DNA of 64,000 nucleotides from assembly GCF_020096995.1 (NCBI RefSeq), contig NZ_CP083692.1, forward strand, positions 2,914,001 to 2,978,000, read 5' to 3'. The notes beneath the pieces were generated by a model, which saw nothing but the letters and a program-made list of their open reading frames with translations, was not told the origin of the DNA and did not search any database. Made by a program: the position numbers and the translations under genes. Shown here piece after piece: positions 46,635 to 55,123 of this stretch. The DNA is from Leucobacter sp. Psy1 (GTDB taxonomy: Bacteria > Actinomycetota > Actinomycetes > Actinomycetales > Microbacteriaceae). Within the stretch, counting starts at the first letter, position 1. Every line of letters starts with the position of its first letter.

Positions 46635-46676
46635 CCGAGCCCGAGCCCGAGCCCGAGCCTGAGCCTGAGCCCGAGG
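46635..46676. repeat. Hexanucleotide tandem repeat (CCGAGC)4(CTGAGC)2CCGAGG
   Basis: Seven 6-bp units lie between the aldehyde dehydrogenase and the small membrane protein genes. On the minus strand the array covers the -35 position expected for the -10 box TAGACT (46613-46618). Confidence 0.8.
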
Positions 46677-46694
46677 CTCCACCCGTGTCCGCTC

Positions 46695-47069
46695 TCAGGC
46701 TAGATCGCTCTCGTCGAGAAGATCACGATTCTCCCGCGCAGCGATGCGAGCTCGCCGAACTCTTCCTTGTCCGAGAGCGGGGGTGATGCCCATGAGTCCG
46801 GTGAACACGATCGCACCAACCCAGCCCACAGGGCTCGTGACTATTGCTGCCGCACCGAGAACCACCGAAGAGACGTACCACCACGAACGGTACAGCTGCA
46901 GCCCGGCTCGATCACCGCAGAAATCCGCATAGCGAACCGCGAGCGATGCGAGCTCGGGGCGGCGTACGCGCCGCCCCTCATACACCGCGAGCCGCACTTC
47001 TTCCTCTTCCTCGCCGCTCAGGGCGAGGAATTCTTCATCCATAGACGGGCGACGCTGATTGCGATTCAT
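46695..47069 (-). CDS. Small two-helix membrane protein, partner of the cysteine-rich protein
   Basis: 124 residues, family not recognised. An acidic start (FLALSGEEEEEVRLAVYE) leads to a basic patch (GRRVRRPEL) and then two hydrophobic segments near the C-terminus (SWWYVSSVVLGAAAIVTS and VGAIVFTGLMGI), followed by a charged tail. It begins 11 bases after the stop of the cysteine-rich protein on the same strand, so it is in the same operon. Size, topology and position fit an immunity or transport helper for a secreted peptide; this is inference only. Confidence 0.72.
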   Translation of the reverse strand: MNRNQRRPSMDEEFLALSGEEEEEVRLAVYEGRRVRRPELASLAVRYADFCGDRAGLQLYRSWWYVSSVVLGAAAIVTSPVGWVGAIVFTGLMGITPALGQGRVRRARIAARENRDLLDESDLA

Positions 47070-47080
47070 CTACACCTCGG

Positions 47081-47980
47081 CTAATTCAGGGAGGCGCATG
47101 TCGCCAGCCCGCCGGCGCAGCACGTCACGAGACAACCGGGGTAGATGACTCCCGTTACTCCGCAGAACGCCGCGCACGCCGGACAGAAGAACGCAACACA
47201 ATCGGCCCATCTGTTCCACTTGAACAACGGAGCAACGTCGTCGGCGAAGAGTTCCTCGATGACAATAGGTCGGTCTCCAGACATGTCGATCAGTTCTGCG
47301 CGGGTCCGCGCGGGGTTTTCAGCGAGGTACCGAAGGATGCTGAATCGTTTCTCGTCTTCATTGCGAAACGAGAGCAGAGCAGTGGTGCGACCCTCCTTCT
47401 CAATGGCCGCATCCTGGTCTGGGACAGCGGCAAATCCGCGCTCGAAGAGTTCGCGAGTCAACTGGGTGACGCCAGGGTCACGACGAGCATCGTCGCAGAC
47501 CAAGTTGGCCTCTGCGCCAAGGATCCATTCGGCATCGAACTCCGCTTCACGAGATCTCGCCGCACCCAGCGTCGCTCCAGCTACAGCACCGCCGAGGAGA
47601 ATGCTCGGGATAATACGGAAGAGCATCCTGCGTTCGGGCGAAGACACTCCAATCGCCTTCCGAGATTCGCCGACGATCGAGAGAATGCGCCTCGAAGTGC
47701 GTAAACCAAACCGTCGGATGAGCTTCGTTGCAAGACCGAGCCGTGTCCATGATTCAGCACGGTCCCCCTCGATTCGCAGCAGAACTGGCGTCCAGTCACG
47801 AGTATCTCCCGTGACCTGTCTCCAGTGCACGATGTCCGGGTCCTTCAGGCCGCGAATCTCGAGCTCTTCACCGACTTCTGCTCGAAGTCGCCGTCCGAAG
47901 TCGCTGCAAGGTCCGCAGTCGTAGTCCAGTGCAAGAATCCAACGCACAGCAGGGGAAATCCTCAGGGAGGTAGACATCAC
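47081..47980 (-). CDS. Protein with CGPC thioredoxin-like start and eight-cysteine C-terminal tail, bacteriocin-precursor-like
   Basis: 299 residues. Near the N-terminus ILALDYDCGPCSDFGRRL (C22, C25) looks like a DCC/thioredoxin-type CxxC site. A transmembrane segment lies around residues 120-142. The last 40 residues carry eight cysteines (261, 266, 269, 273, 283, 287, 288, 295) in a hydrophobic Gly/Ala-rich context and end in CASLN. The tail recalls halocin C8-like cysteine-rich peptides; the C22/C25 pair could form its disulfides. Start is GTG 47980 or ATG 47977, both served by GAAAGG. Composition is less GC-rich than the surroundings. No peptidase or ABC exporter is adjacent. I do not recognise a named family for the whole protein. 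Confidence 0.75.
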   Translation of the reverse strand: MMSTSLRISPAVRWILALDYDCGPCSDFGRRLRAEVGEELEIRGLKDPDIVHWRQVTGDTRDWTPVLLRIEGDRAESWTRLGLATKLIRRFGLRTSRRILSIVGESRKAIGVSSPERRMLFRIIPSILLGGAVAGATLGAARSREAEFDAEWILGAEANLVCDDARRDPGVTQLTRELFERGFAAVPDQDAAIEKEGRTTALLSFRNEDEKRFSILRYLAENPARTRAELIDMSGDRPIVIEELFADDVAPLFKWNRWADCVAFFCPACAAFCGVTGVIYPGCLVTCCAGGLATCASLN

Positions 47981-48240
47981 TCATCGCCTTTCAATCAATA
48001 TGAGTAACTAATCTTTCCCCCTCTTGGAACCAAGATATGCATGGAGACAAGCGGGCGTCAAGACTCTGTCGCTAGATCGGGCACACCTCGTCGACTCGTC
48101 ACCCATCCCGGGGGATTGCGGTCGCTCCCAGGTCGGTCTGCTTAGCCTGGAAGGCGGAGAGCACACACGATCGAACAACGAGCGAACGCCGACCCGCCGC
48201 ATCACGGGCTCGGACTCAAGACCTCGGAGGAACCATCCGA
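47981..48240. other. 260-bp divergent intergenic region between the cysteine-rich cassette and the PBP gene
   Basis: No gene is seen. A small inverted repeat CTTGG-AA-CCAAG (48023-48034) lies 43 bases before the cassette, a possible operator. On the plus strand TTAGCCT near 48143 could be part of the PBP promoter. Confidence 0.4.
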
Positions 48241-50532
48241 ATGAGCGAACCACAGGAGCCGGGCGACGACGAGCCCCAGGCGGAACCCGAACGGGAGCCC
48301 GAGTCTGACGACGAGGCAGAGCCCGAGGCTGACGGCGCCGCAGAGCCCGAAATGGAGCCAGGCACGGACTCCGGCCTCGAACCGGCCGAGGAGGCTGAGG
48401 CGACGGGCGAACCCGAACGACCCGGCCGGCGCATCACAGGCGTGCTCGGCGCAGTCGCCATGAGCGCGGTCGCCGGCGTCCTCCTGACCGCCGCGGTCAC
48501 CCCCGTGGTGGCGGTGAGCGGCGCTGCCGCGACGACCGCGATCAACGTGTTCGAGAATCTCCCTGATCACCTCGACCCCGGAACACTGGCTCAGCCCTCG
48601 ACGCTCTACGCCGACAACGACGGCGAGCGCGAAGAGATCGCCACGTTCTACGCGCAGGATCGGGAGCCCGTGGAGTGGGAGGAGATCCCGCAGACGGTGA
48701 AGGACGCCGCTGTGGCCGAGGAGGATCCCCGATTCTACTCTCACAACGGCATCGACGTCCTCGCCGCGGGTCGCGCGGTCGTGCAGAACGTCGCCGGGCA
48801 GAACCTGTCAGGCGCCTCCACGATCACCATGCAGTACGTGCGGAATGTGCTGGTGCAGGAGGCGGAGTCGATCGCCGACCCGGACAAGCGAGAAGCCGTG
48901 TACGAGGACGCCATGCGTCAGGACATGGACCGGAAGCTGCAGGAGATGCGGTACGCCGTAAGTATCGAGAAGGAGTACTCGAAAGAGGACATCCTGCTCG
49001 GCTACCTGAACATCGCACTGTTCGGCAGTCAGATCTACGGCATCGAGTCCGCGGCGCAGTACTACTACGGCAAGAGTGCCCAGGATCTCTCGATCGCCGA
49101 GTCCGCGAGTCTCATCGCGATGGTGAACAACCCGTCGAACCTGCAGATCGACATCGAGGAGAACATCGAGGCGAATCAGCAGCGCCGCGACCAGATTCTC
49201 GATTCGATGCTCGAGCAGGATCGCATTTCGCAGGCCGAGCACGACGAGGCGATCGCAACGCCCGTCGAACCGAATATCTCACCCCGCCCCTCTGGCTGCT
49301 CCGCGGCCGAGGAGAAGGGCATGGGACATTTCTGCAACTACGTGCAGCAGTACATCTTGAACGATCCCGCATTCGGGGACACCCCGGAGGAGCGCTACTT
49401 CACATTCGTGCGCGGCGGATACGAGATCGAGACCACCATCGATCCCGACATGCAGCGCGCGGCCGTCGACGCGACTCGAGATGCGGTCCCGGCAGAGATG
49501 GACGGGATCGACATCGGCTCGGCGAGCTCCAGCGTCGAGGTCGGCACCGGCAAGGTGCGGGCCATGGCGCAGAATCGCCCGTTCAGCGAGGATGACGCGT
49601 TCGTCGAGGCCAACCCCGGATACACGAGCGTGAACTACAACACCGACTTCGAGTACGGGGGCTCCGGGGGCTTCCAGGTCGGTTCGACGTTCAAGCCGGT
49701 GACCCTCGCCGAGTGGCTGCGCACCGGGCACTCGGTGCAGGAGACGGTCGATGTGAACGGCCGCACCGTCGACGAGGGTTCGTTCCCGGGATCGTGCATG
49801 CCCGGAGGAGTATACGGTTCGGGCACGTTCGACTTCACGAACGACAACGAGGACGTCCGCGGCACTCAGACGGTACAGACCGCGATCGCGCAGTCGTTGA
49901 ACGGCGGACTCGTCTCCATGCAGCAGCAGATGGATCTCTGCGGCACGTTCGACACCGCCGAGAAGCTCGGCATCCACCGCGCCTCCGACCAGACCAACGA
50001 GGATCTGCCGAGCTTCGGCACACGTGAGCTGAGCCGCGTTCCGTCGAACGTGTACGGCGGCATCGATGAGATCGCCCCCATCACCATGGCCTCTGCATAC
50101 GGTGCATTCGCCGGCGACGGCACGGTGTGCACCCCGGTACCGATCGAGTCGATCACGGACCCGGAGGGCAACGATGTCGCCTTCTCGCAGGGCGAGTGCT
50201 CCGAGGGGATCGAACCCGAGGTCGCCGCCGGGGTCGCCGCGACCCTGGAGTACACCGTGAACCAGGGACTCGCCACGCACGCGCAGTCGGCAACCGGGGT
50301 GCCCCACCTCGCGAAGACCGGCACCACCGACGACCAGGGCGACAACTGGACCGTCGGCGCCAGCACCCAGGTGTCGACCGCCACGTGGGTCGGCAACGTC
50401 AGCGGCAACGTCTCGACGCAGAACTTCGCCGGTCTCCAGCAGGCCGATCAGTCGATCTGGCCGGCGATCATGAATGTCGCCGACGAGAAGTACGGGGGCG
50501 AGCCGTTCCCGGTCGTCGCACCGACGCCCTGA
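48241..50532 (+). CDS. Class A penicillin-binding protein (transglycosylase-transpeptidase)
   Basis: 763 residues. The first 65 are a very acidic Glu/Pro-rich cytoplasmic tail, followed by one membrane helix (about 66-90). The GT51 domain has AVAEEDPRFYSHNGID with the catalytic glutamates, GASTITMQYVRN and the RKLQEMRYA segment. The transpeptidase domain has the SxxK in GSTFKPVT, SLN in QSLNGG and KTG in LAKTGTTD. It polymerises and crosslinks peptidoglycan at the outer face. No PASTA domain is present. ATG 48241 has GGAGG upstream. Confidence 0.95.
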   Translation: MSEPQEPGDDEPQAEPEREPESDDEAEPEADGAAEPEMEPGTDSGLEPAEEAEATGEPERPGRRITGVLGAVAMSAVAGVLLTAAVTPVVAVSGAAATTAINVFENLPDHLDPGTLAQPSTLYADNDGEREEIATFYAQDREPVEWEEIPQTVKDAAVAEEDPRFYSHNGIDVLAAGRAVVQNVAGQNLSGASTITMQYVRNVLVQEAESIADPDKREAVYEDAMRQDMDRKLQEMRYAVSIEKEYSKEDILLGYLNIALFGSQIYGIESAAQYYYGKSAQDLSIAESASLIAMVNNPSNLQIDIEENIEANQQRRDQILDSMLEQDRISQAEHDEAIATPVEPNISPRPSGCSAAEEKGMGHFCNYVQQYILNDPAFGDTPEERYFTFVRGGYEIETTIDPDMQRAAVDATRDAVPAEMDGIDIGSASSSVEVGTGKVRAMAQNRPFSEDDAFVEANPGYTSVNYNTDFEYGGSGGFQVGSTFKPVTLAEWLRTGHSVQETVDVNGRTVDEGSFPGSCMPGGVYGSGTFDFTNDNEDVRGTQTVQTAIAQSLNGGLVSMQQQMDLCGTFDTAEKLGIHRASDQTNEDLPSFGTRELSRVPSNVYGGIDEIAPITMASAYGAFAGDGTVCTPVPIESITDPEGNDVAFSQGECSEGIEPEVAAGVAATLEYTVNQGLATHAQSATGVPHLAKTGTTDDQGDNWTVGASTQVSTATWVGNVSGNVSTQNFAGLQQADQSIWPAIMNVADEKYGGEPFPVVAPTP

Positions 50533-50568
50533 CCCACGAGCGCGCAGCGGCCGGAAACGGCTCGCGGA

Positions 50569-51297
50569 TCAGGGCGCCTCGCCGCCGCGCTCCTCGATCG
50601 CGCGATCGAGCGCGTCCGTGAGGTCGCTCTCGACGGCGAGTTCGAGCGCCTCGCCGTCGAGGAAGAACGTCGGGGTGCCCGCGATGCCGAGAGCTTGACC
50701 GGCGAGGCGATCCTGCTCGATCCTGGCCTCCGTCTCGGGATCGGCGACCGCCGCATCGTACGCCTCGAGATCGAGACCGATCTGCTCGGCGTAGCCGCGG
50801 AAGCGTTCGGCTTCAGACTCCTGCTGGCCGCCCCACTCCGTCTGCGTCTCGAACATCATCTGGTACATCGCCTCGAGTTCGCCCTGCTGGGCTGCGGCTT
50901 CGACGGCGATCGCCGCATTCATGGCGTTGGCGTGGCTCTCGATCGGGAAGTAGCGAATGACGTAGTTGATCTTCCCGTCGTAGCGCTCGCGGATCTGCTC
51001 CATCGCGGGGTAGATGCCGCCGCATGCCCCGCACTCGAAGTCGAGGAACTCGACGAGGGTGGGAGCATTCTCCCCCGCATCGTCGAGATAGTGCGAGTTC
51101 GCCTGGGCCGCATTGACACCAGCGCTCTCGGGGGCAGCGGCTTCCGGTCGGTTGAATACCGCGACGAGGATGATGATGCCGACCACCAAGAGCAGCGACG
51201 GGATGGCGATGAGCATCGTTTTCGTGGACGTGCTGAGGCCGCGCCATCCGGTCGGCCTCTGGGCGGGTGCTGAGCTGGTGTGGGGTGTCTGGGACAT
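50569..51297 (-). CDS. Membrane-anchored DsbA-family thioredoxin-fold protein
   Basis: 242 residues. A cytoplasmic start, one anchor helix (about 28-49) and a DsbA-like domain with FLDFECGACGGIYPAM (CxxC), VIRYFPIESHANAM and the cis-proline loop GIAGTPTFFLDGE. It should act outside the membrane as a disulfide oxidase or reductase (DSBA/BdbD-like). ATG 51297 has GGAGAAA before it. It converges with the PBP gene, which contains several cysteines in its extracellular part that could be clients (inference). Confidence 0.92.
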   Translation of the reverse strand: MSQTPHTSSAPAQRPTGWRGLSTSTKTMLIAIPSLLLVVGIIILVAVFNRPEAAAPESAGVNAAQANSHYLDDAGENAPTLVEFLDFECGACGGIYPAMEQIRERYDGKINYVIRYFPIESHANAMNAAIAVEAAAQQGELEAMYQMMFETQTEWGGQQESEAERFRGYAEQIGLDLEAYDAAVADPETEARIEQDRLAGQALGIAGTPTFFLDGEALELAVESDLTDALDRAIEERGGEAP

Positions 51298-51419
51298 GGG
51301 GTTTCTCCGAGTGGTCGTGAACTGTGCAGGGGCACGAGCCAGGCGAACCGCGGTGCAGGTGACCCTGCGCCGAGGCCGCCTGGACTCGTCGAACGCCGCC
51401 GAAGGGCGGCCTGCCGAGC

Positions 51420-51854
51420 TCAGATCCTGAGGACTCCCAGCCGGAGGAGGAGCGGGGTGTGACCGGTCCCGCTGTCGGCGGCCCCGAGAGCCCGCAGATG
51501 TGCAGGCAGGGGTCGGAGCCGAGGGTCGCGCTGCGGCGCCGAGAGCAGCCGGTGACGGAGGACGACGACGACGATCATCGCGCAGAGCGCACCGATGACG
51601 CAGGCGATCATTGCGGCGGCGTCCGGTTCGGCGGCGAGGGTCTCGGCGGCGAACGTCCCGGGGTGCACGACGGAGGGAGCGATCTCACTGACCACCGAGA
51701 CCGCAGGACCGTGTGCGACGTCACCGCCGCCTCGCTCACTGTGCACGACAGCGCTGATCGCCGCGACTACGAGCAGGGCGGCGAGCAGCCCGGTCAGCGC
51801 GCGAACCAGAAGAGCGGTGCGCGAGGGCCGACGGGAGCGGGACGCGCTGATCAC
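51420..51854 (-). CDS. Small membrane protein, possibly DUF6153-like
   Basis: 144 residues with two hydrophobic segments: ALTGLLAALLVVAAISAVVH near residues 17-36 and MIACVIGALCAMIVVVVL near residue 82-99. Between them lies an extracytoplasmic loop and after them a basic tail ending LLLRLGVLRI. The general plan and ending are reminiscent of DUF6153 proteins, but I cannot confirm the family. GTG 51854 is leaderless (TACACT, 51861-51866), which rules against longer starts. Confidence 0.65.
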   Translation of the reverse strand: MISASRSRRPSRTALLVRALTGLLAALLVVAAISAVVHSERGGGDVAHGPAVSVVSEIAPSVVHPGTFAAETLAAEPDAAAMIACVIGALCAMIVVVVLRHRLLSAPQRDPRLRPLPAHLRALGAADSGTGHTPLLLRLGVLRI

Positions 51855-51943
51855 TCTCGCAGTGTAGCCCGCGGGGCCTGGAGACGTTCTGACAACCGGC
51901 GGCGTACGATCGTGACCACACCCATGCTCGGAAGGGGACAACT

Positions 51944-52333
51944 GTGGACGGACGAGAGCTGCACGAGCGCACAGCCGCGAGGAGCGAAGAGCTCCCGGGC
52001 GCGGAACTCACCCATCCATTCGGCGACGAGTGGAACGTCTACAAGGTGCGCGGCAAAGTCTTCATGCTCCAATCCGAGCTCGACGGTGTGCCGATCGTGA
52101 ATCTGAAGGCTGCGCCGGCCGACGGTCGGGCGCTCCGCGAATCCCACGCCGACATCATTCCGGGTTACCACATGAACAAGCGGCACTGGATCACCGTGCG
52201 CGCCGGCGGCGCGATCGATCCGGGACTACTCGACGACCTCGTCACCGAGTCGTACCTGCTCGTAGTCGCGAACCTGCCCAAGTACCTCCGTCCGGTGAAT
52301 CCGGACACCTTCGGTCAGTTGCGCGACCCCTGA
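51944..52333 (+). CDS. MmcQ/YjbR-family protein
   Basis: 129 residues with ELTHPFGDEWNVYKVRGKVF, VNLKAAPADG, PGYHMNKRHWITV and LLDDLVTESYLLVVANLP, matching MmcQ/YjbR proteins, a CyaY-like double-wing fold. Function is unknown, though DNA binding has been suggested. GTG 51944 has GGAAGGGG upstream. Its last 19 bases overlap the convergent DUF817 gene. Confidence 0.92.
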   Translation: MDGRELHERTAARSEELPGAELTHPFGDEWNVYKVRGKVFMLQSELDGVPIVNLKAAPADGRALRESHADIIPGYHMNKRHWITVRAGGAIDPGLLDDLVTESYLLVVANLPKYLRPVNPDTFGQLRDP

Positions 52334-53217
52334 TCGTCCACGGGGGCTCGCGGCGGGTACACCCACGTCACCATGACCACCGAGATGATCATGAGCAGGA
52401 ACCACGCGATCAGCTTCTGCGGCGAGACCATCACCCAGCCGTCCTCCTGGCCGGGGTAGAGCCATGCCCCACCCCAGGTGCCGATGTTCTCGGCCAGCCA
52501 GATGAAGAGCGCGACACCGATGAAGACCAGGAGCAACGGCACGCGCAGCTCGGCCCTCCACACGCGGAAGTGCATGATGGTTCGTCCCCAGAGCAGAATC
52601 ACGAGCGCGAGCAGCACCCACCGCAGATCGAAGATGAAGTGGTGGGCGTAGAAATTGGCGTAGATTCCGACAGCGACGATCGTCGTCGCCCAGATCGACG
52701 GATACCGGGTGAAGCGCAGCGAGTGGAGGCGGTACACGCGCACCATGTACGAGCCCACCGCCGCGTACATGAATCCGCTGAACAGGGGAACCGCAGCGAT
52801 GCGCAGCACTCCGTCCCCGTCGTAGCTCCACGACCCGACATCGGTCTTGAAGAGTTCCATGGCGGTCCCGGTGAGGTGGAAGAGGACTACCACCCAGAGT
52901 TCACGGCCGCTCTCCAGTCGGAAAGCGAGCATGCCGACCTGGATCAGGATCGCCGCGATCGTCAGCGCATCGTTCCGTGCGAGCACCGCGTCGTCGGGGT
53001 ACCAGAGTCGCGCTGCGACGATGACGACGAGCAGCAGGGCTCCGAAAATGCACGCCCACGCCTGCTTCAGCAGGAAGACGGCGCACTCGATGAGCACGGC
53101 ACGCGGCCCGGAGTCCGGTTTCCCGGCGAGCACTCGGTGAGCGGCCCGATCAATGGCGCGTTCGAGCCTGGTGAGCTGGCGGTCCCCGCTCGCGTCGAAC
53201 CCAGCGGCATCCGTCAT
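52315..53217 (-). CDS. DUF817 family integral membrane protein
   Basis: 300 residues with about eight helices. The recognisable DUF817 stretch is FHLTGTAMELFKTDVGSWSY, then FSGFMYAAVGSYMVR, IYANFYAHHFIFDLRW and WLAENIGTWGGAWLYPGQ. The family is of unknown function; the conserved histidines and aromatic residues in the membrane suggest metal or pigment binding (inference). ATG 53217 is leaderless (TAGGCT at 53225-53230). It overlaps the MmcQ gene end by 19 bases. Confidence 0.92.
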   Translation of the reverse strand: MTDAAGFDASGDRQLTRLERAIDRAAHRVLAGKPDSGPRAVLIECAVFLLKQAWACIFGALLLVVIVAARLWYPDDAVLARNDALTIAAILIQVGMLAFRLESGRELWVVVLFHLTGTAMELFKTDVGSWSYDGDGVLRIAAVPLFSGFMYAAVGSYMVRVYRLHSLRFTRYPSIWATTIVAVGIYANFYAHHFIFDLRWVLLALVILLWGRTIMHFRVWRAELRVPLLLVFIGVALFIWLAENIGTWGGAWLYPGQEDGWVMVSPQKLIAWFLLMIISVVMVTWVYPPRAPVDDQGSRN

Positions 53218-53298
53218 GACTGCGAGCCTACTGGGCGAAGACGCGGCGCTGACGCGCGCACGCGAGTGCGCAGTCGCGCGGGGAGAGACGGAAAACAG

Positions 53299-53374
53299 TG
53301 GAGCCGCCTGCCGGAATCGAACCGGCGACCTATTCATTACGAGTGAATCGCTCTACCGACTGAGCTAAGGCGGC
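53299..53374 (-). tRNA. tRNA-Thr (CGT anticodon)
   Basis: On the minus strand: acceptor GCCGCCT/AGGCGGC, D arm TAGCTCAGTCGGTAGAGC, anticodon stem ATTCA/TGAAT with loop CTCGTAA (anticodon CGT), T arm GGTTCGATTCC, discriminator T and encoded CCA. A possible promoter -10 TACAGT lies at 53407-53412. Confidence 0.97.
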
Positions 53375-53551
53375 CTGCACGCAGACAGCGCTGCGCACAA
53401 GTGATTACTGTAGCACCTCGCGGGCTGCGAAGCACATCGGGCCGCGTGAGGCTCGCGGCCTCGCCGAGATCGCACTTTGTCGGGCTTGCCGGCCGCCGAA
53501 GTGGGACGAACTGCAGTCTCGGCGGGGAGTCGGCGGGCGGGGGTGGGGCGC

Positions 53552-55123
53552 CTATGCGCAGACCGGGTCCTGAGCCGGAACTGCACCCTCCAGCAGGTAG
53601 GCGTCGACGGTCCGGTCGACGCACGCGTTCTCGCCGTACGCCGTGTGCCCCTCACCCTGGTAAGTGACGAGCACCCCGCTCTCGAGCTGCGCGGCGAGCG
53701 CCTCGGCCCAACGGTAGGGCGTCGCCGGGTCCCCGGTCGTGCCGACGACGAGGATCGGCGCCGCACCCGCTGCGGTGACCGCCGAGCGCTGGCTCTCCCC
53801 CGCGGTGGGCCACCCGGCGCAACTGACGTCGCCGTATCCCTGGTAGGGCCCGATGGTCGGGGCGATGCGCTCGAGTTCTTCCGCCTGCTCGCGCATCCGG
53901 TCAGGATCGAGGTCGCTACCGTAGTCGGCGCAGTTGATGGCGAAGAAGGCTTCGGTCTGGTTGTCGGTGTACTCGCCGTCTTCGCGGTTGAAGTAGAAGT
54001 CGGCGAGGCTGAGTGCCACTTGCGGATCACCGGTGGCGACCGTCGCGAAGAGGTCGTCGAGCGCGGTCCACGAGTCCGGCGAGTAGAGCGGGGTGATGAT
54101 GGCGGTCAGCAGGGTGTTCACGGTCACCGTGCGCCCGTCATCGCCGGTGAGCGGTTGCTCGTCGACGCGGTGGAGGAGGTCGCCGATCTGCGACATCGCC
54201 CCGTCGACGCTGCCCGAGAGCGGGCAGCCGTCCCGCTCGAGGCAGTCGGCGACGTAGGTGCGCAGCGCCTCCTCGAACCCCCTCGTCTGTTCACGGACCA
54301 CGTCGAACTCGCTCGTCTCAGGGTCCATCGCCCCGTCGAGCACGAGGCGTCCGACTCGTTCGGGGTAGGCGTCGGCGTATCGGGCACCGATCAGCGTGCC
54401 GTAAGAGTACCCGATGTAGTCGAGGGTGTCCGCACCGACGATGGCGCGGAGCATGTCGAGATCTTGCACCGTCTCGTCGGTGCCCACGTGCGCGAGCAGC
54501 GGGCCCGTCTCAGCGGCGCAGGCATCGCCGAACTCGGTCGAGTTCTCGACGGCGGACGCGATCCACTCGTCGCTGCCCGGTTCCAGGTCTTCGGTCTCGT
54601 CCTCCCCGAACAGGTACGCGTCCATATCGGCGTCGTCGAGGCAGTCGACGGGTGTCGAGGCACCAACGCCCCGGGGATCCCACCCCACGATGTCGTACGC
54701 CGCCTGCACCTCCTGGGTCACGGACCCGTCGACTCCGCCGGCGACGAAACCCGCTCCTGACGCACCCGGGCCACCTGGGTTCACGAAGAGCGTGCCGATC
54801 GGGTCTCCTCCGGCCGCTGGCTGCTTCACGAGGCGCAGGGTGATGCGGTCCCCGGCGGGATCGGCCCAGTCCAGGGGTGCGTGCACATCGGCGCACTGCT
54901 TCCCGTCCGCGCAGTCCCACCACTCGGGCTCCTGGGCTCCGAAAGCTTCGACGGTGCCGGCCGGAACCGCCGGGAGGGGGCCGGGCTCCGGGTCGGTCGC
55001 ATCACGGGAGCCGATGAACAGCGGGAGGATGCCATACACCGCCAACGCCGCGACCACGAGGATCGCGACCGTGACGATCACCGCGCGTGGTCCGCGCCTC
55101 CGCGGCGTCTCCTCGTCCGTCAC
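53552..55123 (-). CDS. Membrane-anchored alpha/beta hydrolase (tripeptidyl aminopeptidase/TAP-like)
   Basis: 523 residues. One N-terminal anchor (about 14-36), then the oxyanion region LFVNPGGPGASGAGF, the nucleophile elbow GYSYGTLIGARYA, the acid in VVGTTGDPATPY and the histidine in YQGEGHTAYGE within a TAP-like C-terminal domain. Cysteine pairs around DCADGKQCADV and VDRTVDAY fit extracellular disulfides. It likely removes peptides or hydrolyses esters outside the membrane, as the SlpD/SlpE proteases do. GTG 55123 overlaps the stop of the delta' gene (GTGA). Confidence 0.92.
   Translation of the reverse strand: MTDEETPRRRGPRAVIVTVAILVVAALAVYGILPLFIGSRDATDPEPGPLPAVPAGTVEAFGAQEPEWWDCADGKQCADVHAPLDWADPAGDRITLRLVKQPAAGGDPIGTLFVNPGGPGASGAGFVAGGVDGSVTQEVQAAYDIVGWDPRGVGASTPVDCLDDADMDAYLFGEDETEDLEPGSDEWIASAVENSTEFGDACAAETGPLLAHVGTDETVQDLDMLRAIVGADTLDYIGYSYGTLIGARYADAYPERVGRLVLDGAMDPETSEFDVVREQTRGFEEALRTYVADCLERDGCPLSGSVDGAMSQIGDLLHRVDEQPLTGDDGRTVTVNTLLTAIITPLYSPDSWTALDDLFATVATGDPQVALSLADFYFNREDGEYTDNQTEAFFAINCADYGSDLDPDRMREQAEELERIAPTIGPYQGYGDVSCAGWPTAGESQRSAVTAAGAAPILVVGTTGDPATPYRWAEALAAQLESGVLVTYQGEGHTAYGENACVDRTVDAYLLEGAVPAQDPVCA

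Noticed and set aside
48008-48253. A minus-strand 81-codon open frame before the PBP gene
   Set aside because: No ribosome-binding site or family-like sequence, and it runs antisense into the PBP start region.
53299-53374. tRNA-Thr as an integration site for a mobile element
   Set aside because: No integrase, no direct repeat of the tRNA end and no compositional shift were seen around it.
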